A stretch of 64,000 nt of DNA, taken from Sceloporus undulatus (taxonomy: Eukaryota; Chordata; Lepidosauria; Squamata; Phrynosomatidae). The stretch is from the NCBI RefSeq assembly GCF_019175285.1, contig NC_056527.1, positions 106,255,006-106,319,005 of the forward strand. The letters run 5' to 3'. Of the stretch, positions 40,660-50,659 are shown piece after piece (the first letter of the stretch is position 1; each line of letters opens with the position of its first letter). The position numbers and the translations under genes are program-made. The notes beneath the pieces were generated by a model that was given only the letters and a program-made list of their open reading frames with translations, ran no database searches and had not been told where the DNA came from.

Positions 40660-41965
40660 ATACACACACAATACTCAAAAGACTTAACCCTTCCCCTGCA
40701 GCCTTAAGTGGAACACTCTAGGAAAAAGCCATTTCTCCCTGATCCTAGGACACATATGAATTGGTTGACAGGCTACAGAAAATCCTATATTAGTGAGCAT
40801 GCTCCCAAGAGCACTTAGCAATCAATTACAATTTAGGCTTTCCATGATTACAACCCACCATTCCAGACTTTAAAGACTGGAAAGGAAATAAGAGTTCAAA
40901 GCTCTCTGCATAACACTATCACAAGCATCCTGACAACACTACAAAGCAAATCAGAATTATTCCCATCATGTGGCAGTGAAGGTGTTGAGGCTAAGAGGGC
41001 AGCAGCTTTTCTTTAGTTTGCCCAGTGAATGATGGAAGCTAAATTTAAAAAGAAACATAATCTGTAACATTGTGGGGAGGGGAGAGTGATTAATTAAAAC
41101 CATGGTGGGCCATAACCTTCTCTAGGCTAAACAATCCTAAACACACACTCTGTAGGCTGGGAGACCACACGGTTTCTCCAAGCAACGCAAGATGTTACCA
41201 AGAAAACATTCAGAGAAATGTCACACATTTGAGCAAGACAGTTTCTGTACATGGGGAGGAAACGCCCTGAGCAGTTTGCAATCCAATGCATCACACAGTA
41301 CAGAGCTCTGCAAGATGCAAAACTGTTAGGATAATCTTCCTTAAAGCAAAGCATGGAAACATTATTTCCCCTCCCAAACAACTCCTAGGATCCCACAGCC
41401 AACACAGCTGGGGACTGTCAGAGCTGCAGTCTAAAACCTGTAGCCTTTCCAAGGCCTCACCTAGAGCTATGCTCAGTTCTGTGGCCTTGGAATCAGAAAT
41501 GTTGAGAAAACCAGCAATCTCTGCTGGTCAAGGAGTATCGTGGGAGCCAGGGCTCTGGCGCTCTTAGCAAAAGATGTCTAATGAACTGACGTAATCTAGG
41601 ACATACAGTTGTGACCTGATTTGGAATACTTCCAAGTATAATTTTCTCCTTGTAAATTTCCAAAGCCATGAAATCTTCTGAGCAGTTCATCCCTCAAACA
41701 ATATGATTTCTTCATTTGCAAAGCAACACACCGGACTGGACAACAGAATATTTCTGTGCAATTTGGATTGGGGTGGGGCCAGAGGAGCAGGGAAGTAAGC
41801 ATGCATGTCGTGGGGCGTTTGTTTGTCTGACTGTCAGTACTGCCAAATACCTGAACGGCACTATTGTTTCTGTACGCTCATTGAAGTGTCAATTTATCCA
41901 AGAGCCTGGAATGCAAATTGCAAAAATATTGTTCATCTGGGGTAGAGGACCTTAGTGAACCCTGG
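40660..41965. other. Intergenic or intron, nothing recognised
   Basis: About 1.3 kb with few repeats: 'gatcccacagccaacacagc' (41,388) is a faint MITE scrap. Reading frames up to 93 codons lack domains. Confidence 0.45.
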
Positions 41966-41967
41966 GT

Positions 41968-42310
41968 AGGGTTGCCATATCCCGCTTGGGGACGGGACTT
42001 TCCCGGTTTGGGGCGGGTCCGCACAGTCCCGTCCCGGTTTGGCCTCGCCCCCAGGATTCCCCCCCCCCCCCCCGGCCCCCTGGGGGCCGCCCCAACCACG
42101 GAGTCCTCCGAGGCCTGGCCGGGGCTTGGGAGACACTGTCTCCCAGGCCCCAGCCAGGCCTTGGACAAGGTTTAAAAATGTAGGACCTTTTTTTTTTAAT
42201 TTCCTGGCCAGGAAATTTTTTTAAAAAGGGGGAGGGGAGGTCCTACATTTTAAACCGTGTCCTACATTTTTCCCGGTTTGGAGGTCCTCAGGGATGGCAA
42301 TCCTAACCCT
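41968..42310. mobile_element. GC-rich MITE (GGGTTGCCATATCCCG ends)
   Basis: The left end is AGGGTTGCCATATCCCG and the right end 'gggatggcaatcctaaccct', inverted and imperfect. It contains a C-run, repeated 'tcccggttt' motifs and the perfect 20 bp palindrome AATTTCCTGGCCAGGAAATT at 42,198-42,217. 'gtcctacattt' or its complement 'aaaatgtaggac' occurs on both sides of that palindrome. Confidence 0.55.
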
Positions 42311-42489
42311 TGGAATATTTTATATATGGAAAAAGGTTATATATACTATGTAGGTTACAGATGGCTAATAACAGTATGCATCGGCTAGGATAAATCCTAT
42401 GGACCAGAATAGGCTTTTCAAGTGTTTGCATGGAGTCAGGGTGCATAGCAATAATGTAAAACAGTGGTGAGCAATCTGTGGACCTCTGT

Positions 42490-42556
42490 ATGTGTGTGTG
42501 TTGTGTGCCTTCAGGTCATTTCTGACTTATAGTGACTCTATCATGGGGTTTAAAAT
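42490..42556 (-). mobile_element. Sauria-type SINE, tail fragment
   Basis: 'gtgtgccttcaggtcatttc' and 'tatcatggggttt' only. Confidence 0.7.
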
Positions 42557-42664
42557 TCCTCTCGGACAGAAGGTTGAAATGTAGCTCATGTCTTGGAAAC
42601 AGATAATGTTTGGTCATCCTGCTAGGACATCAACATAAAATACACTGTTTGTCCCCCACTTTAG

Positions 42665-42790
42665 GTTTCTTAAGATGGCCTGCTCTAGAAGCTGTTGGAC
42701 TGCAACTCCCACCTGCCTTAGACAGCACAGTGGATGAGGAGGGATGATGGGAGCTGCAACCCAGCAACAGCTGGAAGGCCTGATTTAAAG
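42665..42790. mobile_element. 'Contact-type' MITE of the ggccctccagatg family
   Basis: 'gttggactgcaactcccacc' pairs with 'gatgggagctgcaacccagc'. A short fold-back element without ORF. Confidence 0.5.
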
Positions 42791-42922
42791 CATATATAGA
42801 AATCATACTTACTGTATAGACTTTTAGACAACCAAGGAACATGGATTTTTTAAAAATACACAAGCCATTACCTTTCTTCTCAAGCATGTAGATCCATTGC
42901 ACATAGAAATATATATTCTGTT

Positions 42923-43165
42923 TGGTTGTTGCTGTTGTTGTTGTGTGTCTTCAAGACACTTCCAACATGGTGACCCTAAGGTGAAACTATCATGGGGTTT
43001 TCTTGGCAGGTTTCTTCAGATTGGGTTTGCCATTACCACCTTCTAAGGATGAGAGAGTGTGACTTGCCCTAGGTCACCCAGTGGGTTTACATGGCTGAGC
43101 CAGAAGTCAAATCTTGGTCTTCAGAATTATAATCATAATCCAGAGCTCAAACTACTAAATCATAC
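42923..43165 (-). mobile_element. Sauria-type SINE
   Basis: 'gttgttgtgtgtcttcaaga' to 'attataatcataatccagag', with body 'gagagtgtgacttgccctag'. Full length, diverged. Confidence 0.8.
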
Positions 43166-43570
43166 ATTCCATGTGCACACACAAGTACTGACAACAAACA
43201 CCCAAGTATTGATAAACACTCAAGGAGTTTTCCACCAGCTCACACACAGTCTCCGGTCATAATGCACACCTGTTTCCCTTACAAACTCACATCGCACTGC
43301 CAGGGTCTTAATACAAGCATTCCTGTCAAAGAGACACGGCCTTTATACAACAAGTGCTTGTGGATCGTAATGGATCCACTTGGGAAACCAACCATTCTGC
43401 TAAGAGCATCATTACACGGTCAACATTTGCACACACCATTAAACACAACTTTCATCTTGATAAGGCACAAGTGCTCCCATGAGATATTAAAACCACCACA
43501 CCCCATTAAGCGGACCTGCTGCATACTGATGTTGAATTAAGTCCCACTATGGTCCATGAGACAAAAGATG
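43166..43570. other. Intergenic or intron, nothing recognised
   Basis: Unassigned; no exon-like pattern. Confidence 0.4.
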
Positions 43571-43571
43571 C

Positions 43572-43703
43572 ATGTGCACAGGAAAAATAATCCAGTTCGG
43601 CACCACTTGAACACAACAAACTATGCTTTCCAGAATCTCATAGCATGGAGCCATGGCAGTTCATGTGGTGTCAAAGTGGATTATTTCTCCAGTGCAGATG
43701 CAA
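43572..43703. mobile_element. Family A MITE, internally deleted
   Basis: 'acaggaaaaataatccagtt' and 'attatttctccagtgcagat' ends, with only about 130 bp between. Confidence 0.65.
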
Positions 43704-44249
43704 CTGGAGTCCAAGTATGCAAGGAGTGCAGCCTCTCTTGCATATTTTCCAGTAAGAGTTCCAGAACAAGGAAAAGGTTTGTGGCTCAAATGTTTGGCAA
43801 ACTGAAGAACTTCTGTTCTTAAAACAGCTCTGCTGACCAGAGCGGCTTCCAAAATGGAGCGAACCGAGCACTACCAGTCAAAAGGCGTTTTGTGCAGCTA
43901 TTCCCCCTCTTTCCTTCCGTAATGGATTTTTGTGGTTGCTGAAAAAGAAAATAAAGGTGGGAGAAGAGGCAGGAACACATGGGAGGGTTACAAATCGACG
44001 ATGCTGGCTTCTGGTTAAAAACATGCTTCAGGGAAGCTCAGAAGCAGAGAAGGAAGGCAAAAGCCACTCCAGATATTTCTACTCAGCAGATGGTTGTCAA
44101 AGCAAGACTGCTGCTGCTCATGGAGGCTCCATTTAGCCATTATGTCCATATTGTGGCGGGTATTTTCCCACTTCATTAGATGTCTGGAGAAGATTATACA
44201 GTACCATTTAAAAAATCTGTCATATTAAGTCCCTTTAAATTCAATGGAA
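43704..44249. other. Repeat-free stretch, possible regulatory or leader DNA
   Basis: No repeat recognised over 540 bp, which is unusual here. It contains 'cggcttccaaaatggagcga'. It could be an enhancer or noncoding exon, but no splice site is convincing. Confidence 0.25.
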
Positions 44250-44472
44250 TGTTATTATTGTGGTCCAAGTCATTCTTGCCTTATGGCAACCCTAAGGCAA
44301 CCCTATCATGGGGTTTCCTTGGAAAGTTTCTTCAGAGGGGGGTTGCCATGGCCATTCTCTGAGGCTGAGAAAGTGTGACTTACCCAAGGCCATCCAGTGG
44401 TTTTAATGCACCAGCACGGAATTGAACCCTGTTCTCCAAAGTCCAACATTCAAGCCACGAATCCAAGCTGGC
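44250..44472 (-). mobile_element. Sauria-type SINE
   Basis: 'ccaagtcattcttgccttat', 'gctgagaaagtgtgacttac' and 'ccaacattcaagccacgaat'. Confidence 0.8.
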
Positions 44473-44509
44473 CACAACCTACTAATTTGGTAGGATTACA
44501 GCTTTTACA

Positions 44510-44752
44510 GGTCTGTGGTGGTTTGAGCATTGGACAATGACTCTGGAGAGCAGGGTTCGAGTCCCAGCTCAGCCATGAAACCCTCTGGGCGACCTTGGGG
44601 AAGTCACACTGTCTCAGCTTCAGTGAAAGACAATGGCAAACCTCCTCTAAACAAATCTTGCCAGGAAAACTCCATGATAGGGTTGCCTTGGGGTTGCCAT
44701 AAGTCAGACAGGACTTGAAGCCACATAACAACAATAACAACAACAACAACAG
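44510..44752 (+). mobile_element. Sauria-type SINE
   Basis: 'ggtttgagcattggacaatg', 'ggttcgagtcccagctcagc' and the 'acttgaagccacataacaac' tail with AAC repeats. Complete. Confidence 0.85.
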
Positions 44753-44835
44753 GATCTTAAAAGGTCTTGGTTGTCTATACATGTCTTGTTTAGAGGATGC
44801 TCTCTGCACCTTCCATTTACACATCTGCATAGATA

Positions 44836-45029
44836 TGAGCAGTGGACTATGACTCTGGAGACCATGGTTCGAATCTGGCTCAGCCATGAAATCCACTGGG
44901 TGGCCTTGGGTGAGTCACACTCTCTTAGCCTCAAGGGATGGTAAATGGCAAGCCTCCTCTGAAGCAGCTTGCCAAGAAAACCCCATGATAGGGTCCCCAT
45001 AAGTCAGAAATGACTTGAACAACAATAGT
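44836..45029 (+). mobile_element. Sauria-type SINE, shortened head and tail
   Basis: 'gcagtggactatgactctgg', 'ggttcgaatctggctcagcc', 'cataagtcagaaatgacttg'. Third Sauria copy in 780 bp. Confidence 0.8.
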
Positions 45030-45159
45030 GCAGATGAGTATGGCAGAATGCCAAAATTACACATTTCCAACCCAATCCATTTATTCCATTTTTCTGATCA
45101 AGAAAGAGAGAGTTGGAAGCAGATCATCCTCACAAAAAGTTCTCAGTCAGCCTCTCCTC

Positions 45160-45278
45160 CAACCTGATGCCCTCCAGCTGTTTTGGATGACAGCTCCCAG
45201 AATCCCTGGCTATCCCTTCTGCTGCCTGGGGCTGATGGGAACTGGAGTCCATGATAGTGCAGCCCACCAGTTGGAGAA
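45160..45278. mobile_element. MITE of the ggccctccagatg family
   Basis: 'gatgccctccagctgttttg' and 'gacagctcccagaatccctg' on the left, 'ctgatgggaactggagtcca' on the right. Confidence 0.5.
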
Positions 45279-45385
45279 GGGAGTTAAAAATCCACACATT
45301 TACACTCAACAGGAAAGTTAAGCACCCGTTGTATGGATTATTTATTTGGTAAAAAAAAAATTCCCAAAAAAACCCAAAAAACAAA

Positions 45386-45432
45386 AACCATGCCCTGGAG
45401 GGGGGTGGGGCGTTCTTAAAAAGGGGAAGCCA
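45386..45432 (+). repeat. 47 bp sequence bordering an assembly gap, left copy
   Basis: Identical over all 47 bases to 45,833-45,879, starting 'aaccatgccctggagg'. It probably marks unresolved overlap of two contigs. Confidence 0.9.
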
Positions 45433-45832
45433 NNNNNNNNNNNNNNNNNNNNNNNNNNNNNNNNNNNNNNNNNNNNNNNNNNNNNNNNNNNNNNNNNNNN
45501 NNNNNNNNNNNNNNNNNNNNNNNNNNNNNNNNNNNNNNNNNNNNNNNNNNNNNNNNNNNNNNNNNNNNNNNNNNNNNNNNNNNNNNNNNNNNNNNNNNNN
45601 NNNNNNNNNNNNNNNNNNNNNNNNNNNNNNNNNNNNNNNNNNNNNNNNNNNNNNNNNNNNNNNNNNNNNNNNNNNNNNNNNNNNNNNNNNNNNNNNNNNN
45701 NNNNNNNNNNNNNNNNNNNNNNNNNNNNNNNNNNNNNNNNNNNNNNNNNNNNNNNNNNNNNNNNNNNNNNNNNNNNNNNNNNNNNNNNNNNNNNNNNNNN
45801 NNNNNNNNNNNNNNNNNNNNNNNNNNNNNNNN
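45433..45832. other. Assembly gap, 400 N
   Basis: Unknown sequence. Long reading frames that appear to cross it are artefacts. Confidence 1.
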
Positions 45833-45879
45833 AACCATGCCCTGGAGGGGGGTGGGGCGTTCTTAAAAAGGGGAAGCCA
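45833..45879 (+). repeat. 47 bp sequence bordering an assembly gap, right copy
   Basis: Exact repeat of 45,386-45,432. Confidence 0.9.
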
Positions 45880-45983
45880 AGCCATGGAGTTTGTCCATGC
45901 AAAGAGATCTGGACAAAACTTCCTCCTCCCAAACGCACAAAGTTTTTAGAATTTTCCCTTTCCTAGATCGCCTGTAACTATCC

Positions 45984-46185
45984 TGGTTGCAAAAAGTTGC
46001 AATTGCTTGGATTGCAAAAAAGTTGCAACCCTGCCATTTCTTCTGACTGCCAAAAAGTTGCAACCCTGCAACTGGTTGGATTGCAAAAAAGCAGCAATCC
46101 TGCAATTTCTTGCATTGCACAAGGTTGCAATCTTGATATTTCTTGGACTGCCAAAAGTTGCAATCCTGCCATTTCTTGGATGTCG
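45984..46185. repeat. Degenerate ~34 bp tandem repeat, about 5.5 copies
   Basis: The core of each unit is 'ttggattgcaaaaaagttgc' followed by 'aatcctgccatttct' or a variant. Spacing is 33-36 bp. It is a minisatellite, not a CRISPR array, because units abut without spacers. Confidence 0.75.
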
Positions 46186-46265
46186 CTTTTTGGCTGGATC
46201 TCCTATCCAGTCACCTCTTGTTTTGTTCTTTGATTATTATTATTTTTTAACCCTCTTTTCGTCCT

Positions 46266-46376
46266 CATCCGCACTGCAGAAATAATCTGCGGAAATAGTC
46301 CGCACTGCAGACCGCTTGAGCTGCCCTGGCTCCATGTTGTGGAATTTTGGGAACTGTAGTTGGTTGTGGCACCAGA
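46266..46376. mobile_element. Family A MITE, left half
   Basis: 'cgcactgcagaaataatctg', a partial internal repeat 'aatagtccgcactgcaga', then 'gggaactgtagttggttgtg'. Confidence 0.6.
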
Positions 46377-46572
46377 GTAAAGCCTGGGACCCTATCCACC
46401 CACCGTCCTCCTTTCCCCGGACGTGTCCTCCATTGCAGCCTTCTGTCCGGGAAGCATTCCACAATGCCCTCCATTTTGACAAAGCAGCATGCATTTGGCT
46501 CCTCTGTGGGCATGTCCTCCATTTCACTGGGCCATCCTCTATTTTTGCAGAGGACACCTGGTGACCCTGGAT
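46377..46572. mobile_element. Relative of the GC-rich GGGTTGCCAT MITE
   Basis: Repeated 'cctccatttt' or 'tcctccatt' blocks and 'ctggtgaccctgg' at the right. It is assigned by likeness to 41,968-42,310 only. Confidence 0.35.
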
Positions 46573-46732
46573 CTACCTAGCCCTTGCCTTTCCAACTCAC
46601 CAACAGCCCACCCATGTCTTTGAAGCCTCTTTTCTCTCTCCTTTCCCTTTCACGTTGCAGAACTTTCCTCTTCCCCTTCTCCTGTCTTTCCCCATTGAGA
46701 GTCTCAAGATTTAGATCCCCAAAGTTACTTAC

Positions 46733-47060
46733 TTTCAGGGCAAAAACAGCACTGTACAGCAAGGCTAGAGATGCTCTCCTCTGAGCAAGATGCAATAATG
46801 TATGTCCAAAGAGGCTGGCTGGGTGTGGTACTTGGCAAAAGGGAGGATGGACACAGCCCTGGGGCTGAAGGAGGGATGGAAAAAAGAAAAGGGTGGGACG
46901 TGGGCGGAGAAGGAGCAGAGGAGGAGGAGATGGGGGCCAGGGGCTGGGGGGGAGTTGTTTTGCTGCGTTGCTGGGAGAGAAAAGTACACATCAGGAGCAG
47001 AGCACTTCCTCTTGAGAGGTCCCTTGCTCTCTGGTGCAAAGCATCCTCCTAACTCCACAT
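46733..47060 (-). promoter_or_regulatory. Candidate promoter and noncoding first exon (for MYADM)
   Basis: On the minus strand a strong 5' splice donor reads CCTGAAA|GTAAGTAAC, with the exon ending at 46,733. Upstream (46,800-47,060) lies GC-richer DNA without any repeat I recognise. It holds an Ets-like 'gaggaagtgc' and a 'ccgcccacgtcccaccc' GC/E-box patch, and no TATA box was seen. MYADM, 14 kb downstream on the same strand, starts with a 3' splice site and so needs such an exon. The link is inference; the donor could belong to an unrelated noncoding RNA or be chance. Confidence 0.35.
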
Positions 47061-47090
47061 CCAGAGGCATCATCAGCCAGATGTCTTCAC

Positions 47091-47119
47091 AACACACACA
47101 CACACACACACACACACAA
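47091..47119. repeat. (CA)n microsatellite
   Basis: About 14 CA units next to the candidate promoter. Confidence 0.9.
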
Positions 47120-47424
47120 CAAGAAGCAGCCTGCACTGGGTGGTCCTCCTTTTTTCCTGGGCCTGCCCTCCATTTCCACCTTCTTCCACTCCAGGTGGAA
47201 TGTTATTCTGAAATAACATGGTAGCAGAAAATCCCAACAATATGCAATAATGATTACTTTAAAAGTAACAGTGCCTTTTAGTACACCACATTTGAGGCAA
47301 ATGTCTCACTTCCCCTAAAGGCAGGGCAGACTGACAATCATACAGAGATCCAAGAGACAAACAGACCATTATTATTATAATTATTATTATTATGGTCTTG
47401 ATTCTGTTCATCTCACAGACCCAT

Positions 47425-47775
47425 GTCCTCTAACTGTCCCGATTTGGCAGGGACAGACCTGGTTAATCCTCTGCCGTCCCACTTTTTCAGCTGCTTTTAA
47501 AATGCCCCAGTTTCTCTCTCTTCCTCCCACTTTCCCCTTTTGTCCTTCACTTGGTACAAAATAAGTGCAATAGTAGTTTGTACTTAGCAAGAGGAGAGGA
47601 CGGAGGAATCTTGCCCTTTGCAGTTGTCTCAGGCAAAAGCAAGCTGCTGTAGCTTCTTCTAGACTATGTATTCTTCCACATAAATAACCTTCGCCACCTT
47701 GACCACACTCTGATGTTGCTTGGCCACATGTGTCCCAGTTTTCATGTGTACAATGTTGGAGGATATGCAGGCCTT
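47425..47775 (+). mobile_element. Family Q, most complete copy
   Basis: Ordered landmarks: 'ctaactgtcccgatttggca', 'cccagtttctctctcttcct', 'tggtacaaaataagtgcaat', 'ctcaggcaaaagcaagctgc', 'ctctgatgttgcttggccac', 'cccagttttcatgtgtacaa'. About 350 bp, no ORF, no clear inverted ends. Confidence 0.6.
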
Positions 47776-47919
47776 GCTGCTAACACAAAGCTGTTTAGAT
47801 TGCAGAAATACAGCAGATCCAAAAAAAAGGAAGTTTTTCTTGCCATTATGTGTCAAAGAATTTCTTTTGGAGTGCTGTGTGTGTGACTGAGGTTGAGCTT
47901 AAAAAGTGCTTCCTTGCTA

Positions 47920-48045
47920 GTGCCTTCCCATGAAACTGACAGTGTGACATGACTAAGGTCACCCAGTGGGTTTCCATGGCTGAGTGGGGATTCGAACCCT
48001 TGTCTCTAGAGTCCCAGTCCAACAGTCAAACCACTACGTTATGCT
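47920..48045 (-). mobile_element. Sauria-type SINE, 5' part
   Basis: 'gtcacccagtgggtttccat', 'ggggattcgaacccttgtct' and 'caaaccactacgttatgctgg' class head complement. Confidence 0.8.
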
Positions 48046-48137
48046 GGTTTGATTCCAGGATCTCCTGTGGATACCAAAATCCATGGATGTTGAAGTCCCA
48101 TTATATACAATGGTGTATTAAAAGGATGCCCCTTATA
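48046..48137 (+). mobile_element. Tigger-like MITE, left piece (split by SINE)
   Basis: 'gataccaaaatccatggatg' to 'aaggatgccccttata'. The right piece resumes near 48,297. Confidence 0.7.
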
Positions 48138-48296
48138 TTTGTTGGTGGCAGTGTGTGCCTTCAAGTAGTGTCCAGTTTATGGCGACCCTAAGGCCATAAC
48201 CCTATCATGTGGTTTTCTTGGCAAGATTTGTTCAGAGAAGGTTTGCCATTGCCTTCCCCTGAGGCTGAGAGCATGTGACATGCCCAAGGTCATGGG
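48138..48296 (-). mobile_element. Sauria-type SINE inserted in a Tigger-like MITE
   Basis: 'gtgtgccttcaagtagtgtc', 'ggcaagatttgttcagagaa', 'gaggctgagagcatgtgaca'. 5'-truncated (head missing), with MITE sequence on both sides. Confidence 0.75.
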
Positions 48297-48373
48297 AAAA
48301 ACCAAGCCTTGCTTAAGCTGTGGATGGTTGAATCAATGGATGCAGACTCCATGGATACAAAGGGCCAACCCTA
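48297..48373 (+). mobile_element. Tigger-like MITE, right piece
   Basis: 'gctgtggatggttgaatcaa' to 'gatacaaagggccaaccc'. Confidence 0.65.
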
Positions 48374-48379
48374 TTTTCC

Positions 48380-49530
48380 CCTTTCAAATCCTTTTCATTC
48401 TTCCTTAAAAAGCCAGAAACCCTTTATGCTTCCCTCTGGGTGGACATGTTCTGACCTCCAATGTCGTTTCATCCAACATTTTTTGCATCTTTTCCAACAG
48501 TGACCTATTTTTTTAAAATTAAATTAAATTTAAAAATGTGTGCCCTTTGTGTCTGCGAGCTCTTTGCTCCCCAAGAACACAGATGTCAATGGACAAAATA
48601 AAACTCTGGCTTGTCTCATGTTCCCAACACTATTTCCAGGCCGATTCCATTAAAACAGGCCCATCTCCCCCTTTTCCTGCTTTATTTCCATTGTCCCTTT
48701 TGGAAGAACAGAGGGTTCTTTGTATGCAAAACGGCTCCCTTCATTTTTATTTTTAGGCAGGGAAAACGAAACTCAAATGCACAAAGAATTGAACAGAAAG
48801 TCCTTTTTAAACATAAAATAAAAGGATAAGTATCCACCTAGCACTTTAGGAAACAGCTATAAATCAAGGTGTTTCTGGCTTTTACTGTCACGCCTGTCAT
48901 GAAATCACTCGATGGCCTTTTGCAAATGACTTCCCTTCAGTTTCAGCATGCCTCCCCTCCAGCTGCAGGAAGTGGGGATAATATATTCGTTGTGACATCT
49001 TAAAAGACTACAATTTTATTATGCCATAAGTTTATTTGGCTGTAGAGTCCACCTCATCAGCTTCAACTCTAGTCAAGAAAAAGTCCTAGAGCTGGAGCAG
49101 ACAAACAGGAAAAAGCACCTCCATCCTGATTTTTCCAATAGCAGGTCTGCATGGCCTGCTCCTAAAGTGGACCGTATATGCAAGGCCTGACTGCTGGGTA
49201 ATTTTTTTGGTTTTGTTGTTGCCTTCTCCCTATGCATGGTGCACAAACACACCACTTGCGACCTCCAGTTACCTCCCACGTCCTGCCCAAATGCCATCCC
49301 ATTGCATGGCTGCCCCTTTGATCAGCCACAAAGTCACATGTGCGATGCTCCGCCAGTACAGGGCATCGGTGTGTGAGTGATAACACTGGCAAAGCACAAT
49401 CATAGAGGGCCCCCATACATACCCCCTTCACCCCATGTTGGGCTGTTGTAATTACATCCATTGGAGTTGTCACACTTTCATTTTTTTGCTTTGCCACAAC
49501 CTTGTGTTGGGTTGTTTATATGCAAGCATG
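48380..49530. other. Intergenic, nothing recognised
   Basis: About 1.1 kb without a repeat family I know. Reading frames up to 111 codons (minus, 49,162-49,497) lack domains. Confidence 0.45.
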
Positions 49531-49700
49531 AAGATGTGCATTTTCTGAGTTAAGCCAGAGTATCCCAACTTCTTTTTGATCCATTTTTTAGCCCCGGAGC
49601 GCAACTTCGTTTTGCTTTCCGCCTTCTTTGGAGTCATGCGTCATCTAAACACCACACCTCCAGAGCGGCTCAAAACTGCTTGATTTCTGCTTCATCCCCT
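49531..49700. mobile_element. Fragment resembling family P
   Basis: 'catgcgtcatctaaacacca' and 'cacctccagagcggctcaaa' match the arm order of 1275-1498 weakly. Confidence 0.35.
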
Positions 49701-49704
49701 AGAA

Positions 49705-49860
49705 CAGTGGTTCCCAATCTTTTCTATACCCTGCACCCCTAGGAAATGTTCGATTCATGTTCGCGCCCCCTCCAAAAGTAACAACACAATTTCTAATTTT
49801 GGAACCACAAACTGTTACAGTTTCCATTTTGGTGGCTATCTATGCTTTTTTTAACATGCT
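49705..49860. mobile_element. hAT-Charlie-type element, one end
   Basis: CAGTGGTTCCCAATCTTTTC is the classic Charlie-type terminus. 'tgcacccctaggaaatgttc' follows. No second end was found. Confidence 0.45.
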
Positions 49861-49920
49861 GGGAGGTAGCTGGTGAGAAAGGCTTAAATGTTTTCATTAT
49901 GTTTTTTTTTCCACACATGC

Positions 49921-49921
49921 C

Positions 49922-49966
<45 letters not shown>

Positions 49967-49967
49967 T
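49921..49967. repeat. (ATC)n microsatellite
   Basis: About 15 CAT/ATC units. Confidence 0.95.
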
Positions 49968-50069
49968 TCTTACCGGCCTCTCCCCAGGGTATCTCTTGTA
50001 GGTGGACACATGCAGCTACAGTAGGATCAGTAAGAGTAGAATCCCATTTGTTCTCAGCACAAATTTTAT

Positions 50070-50473
50070 TGGCCTCATTCCCACAAAATAAATATTTTTG
50101 AGGTGAATCGTCTACTCAATTTAGCACCAAATAGACATTCTCACTATTCAAGCCATGATTGAACCTACCCGTTTCAATTTAATCTACTTCACGTTCACAT
50201 TCAGCAATGAATTGATTCAATGATGGAGTCACCTCACAGGGATGACTGCGCCACAGGAACCGAATCAAATAGCGCGTTCATACTTGCACTGAATTGATTC
50301 ATTTCAAAAGAAGCAGGGAATGCTGCAGATCCAGAAGAACTGGTTTAAATGGGTTTAGCACTGCGCCCCCCCCCTTGCACTGAATTGATTGGCGCAAGTG
50401 CAAACAAAGGCCATTTAAACCAGTTCAGATCAGTTTGAAACCCGGTTTATTATGTAGTGGGAATGAGGCCACT
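50070..50473. mobile_element. MITE, family U (TGGCCTCATTCCCAC ends)
   Basis: Left TGGCCTCATTCCCACAAAAT; right 'gtagtgggaatgaggcca', a near-exact complement over the first 15 bases. Inside are 'gaattgattcatttcaaaag' and 'ggtttaaatgggtttagcac', mirrored by 'ccatttaaaccagttcagat'. No ORF, about 400 bp. Confidence 0.7.
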
Positions 50474-50659
50474 GTTTACTGCAAACACACTGCTGCAACC
50501 TGACACTAAAAGTCTGTGTTTCTTCAGCCCTGCTTCACCATCCTTCCAATGCTGATGCTGCTAAAAAAAAACTTCCAGCTGCATAAAGGAAAGAGGAGCT
50601 GGACAGGCATTAACAGACTTTGTAAGAAGGAGCTTCTTTGTCAGACAGGCTTTGATAAA

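Noticed and set aside
45130-45966. Long reading frames on both strands across 45.1-46.0 kb
   Set aside because: They run through 400 N and two copies of the gap-border 47-mer, so they are artefacts.
45984-46185. CRISPR-like array
   Set aside because: Units abut without spacers and are degenerate; the DNA is clearly vertebrate.
46765-47224. 140-codon plus- and 123-codon minus-strand frames near 47 kb
   Set aside because: They overlap each other in a GC-richer patch with a CA microsatellite. A noncoding first exon fits better than a protein.
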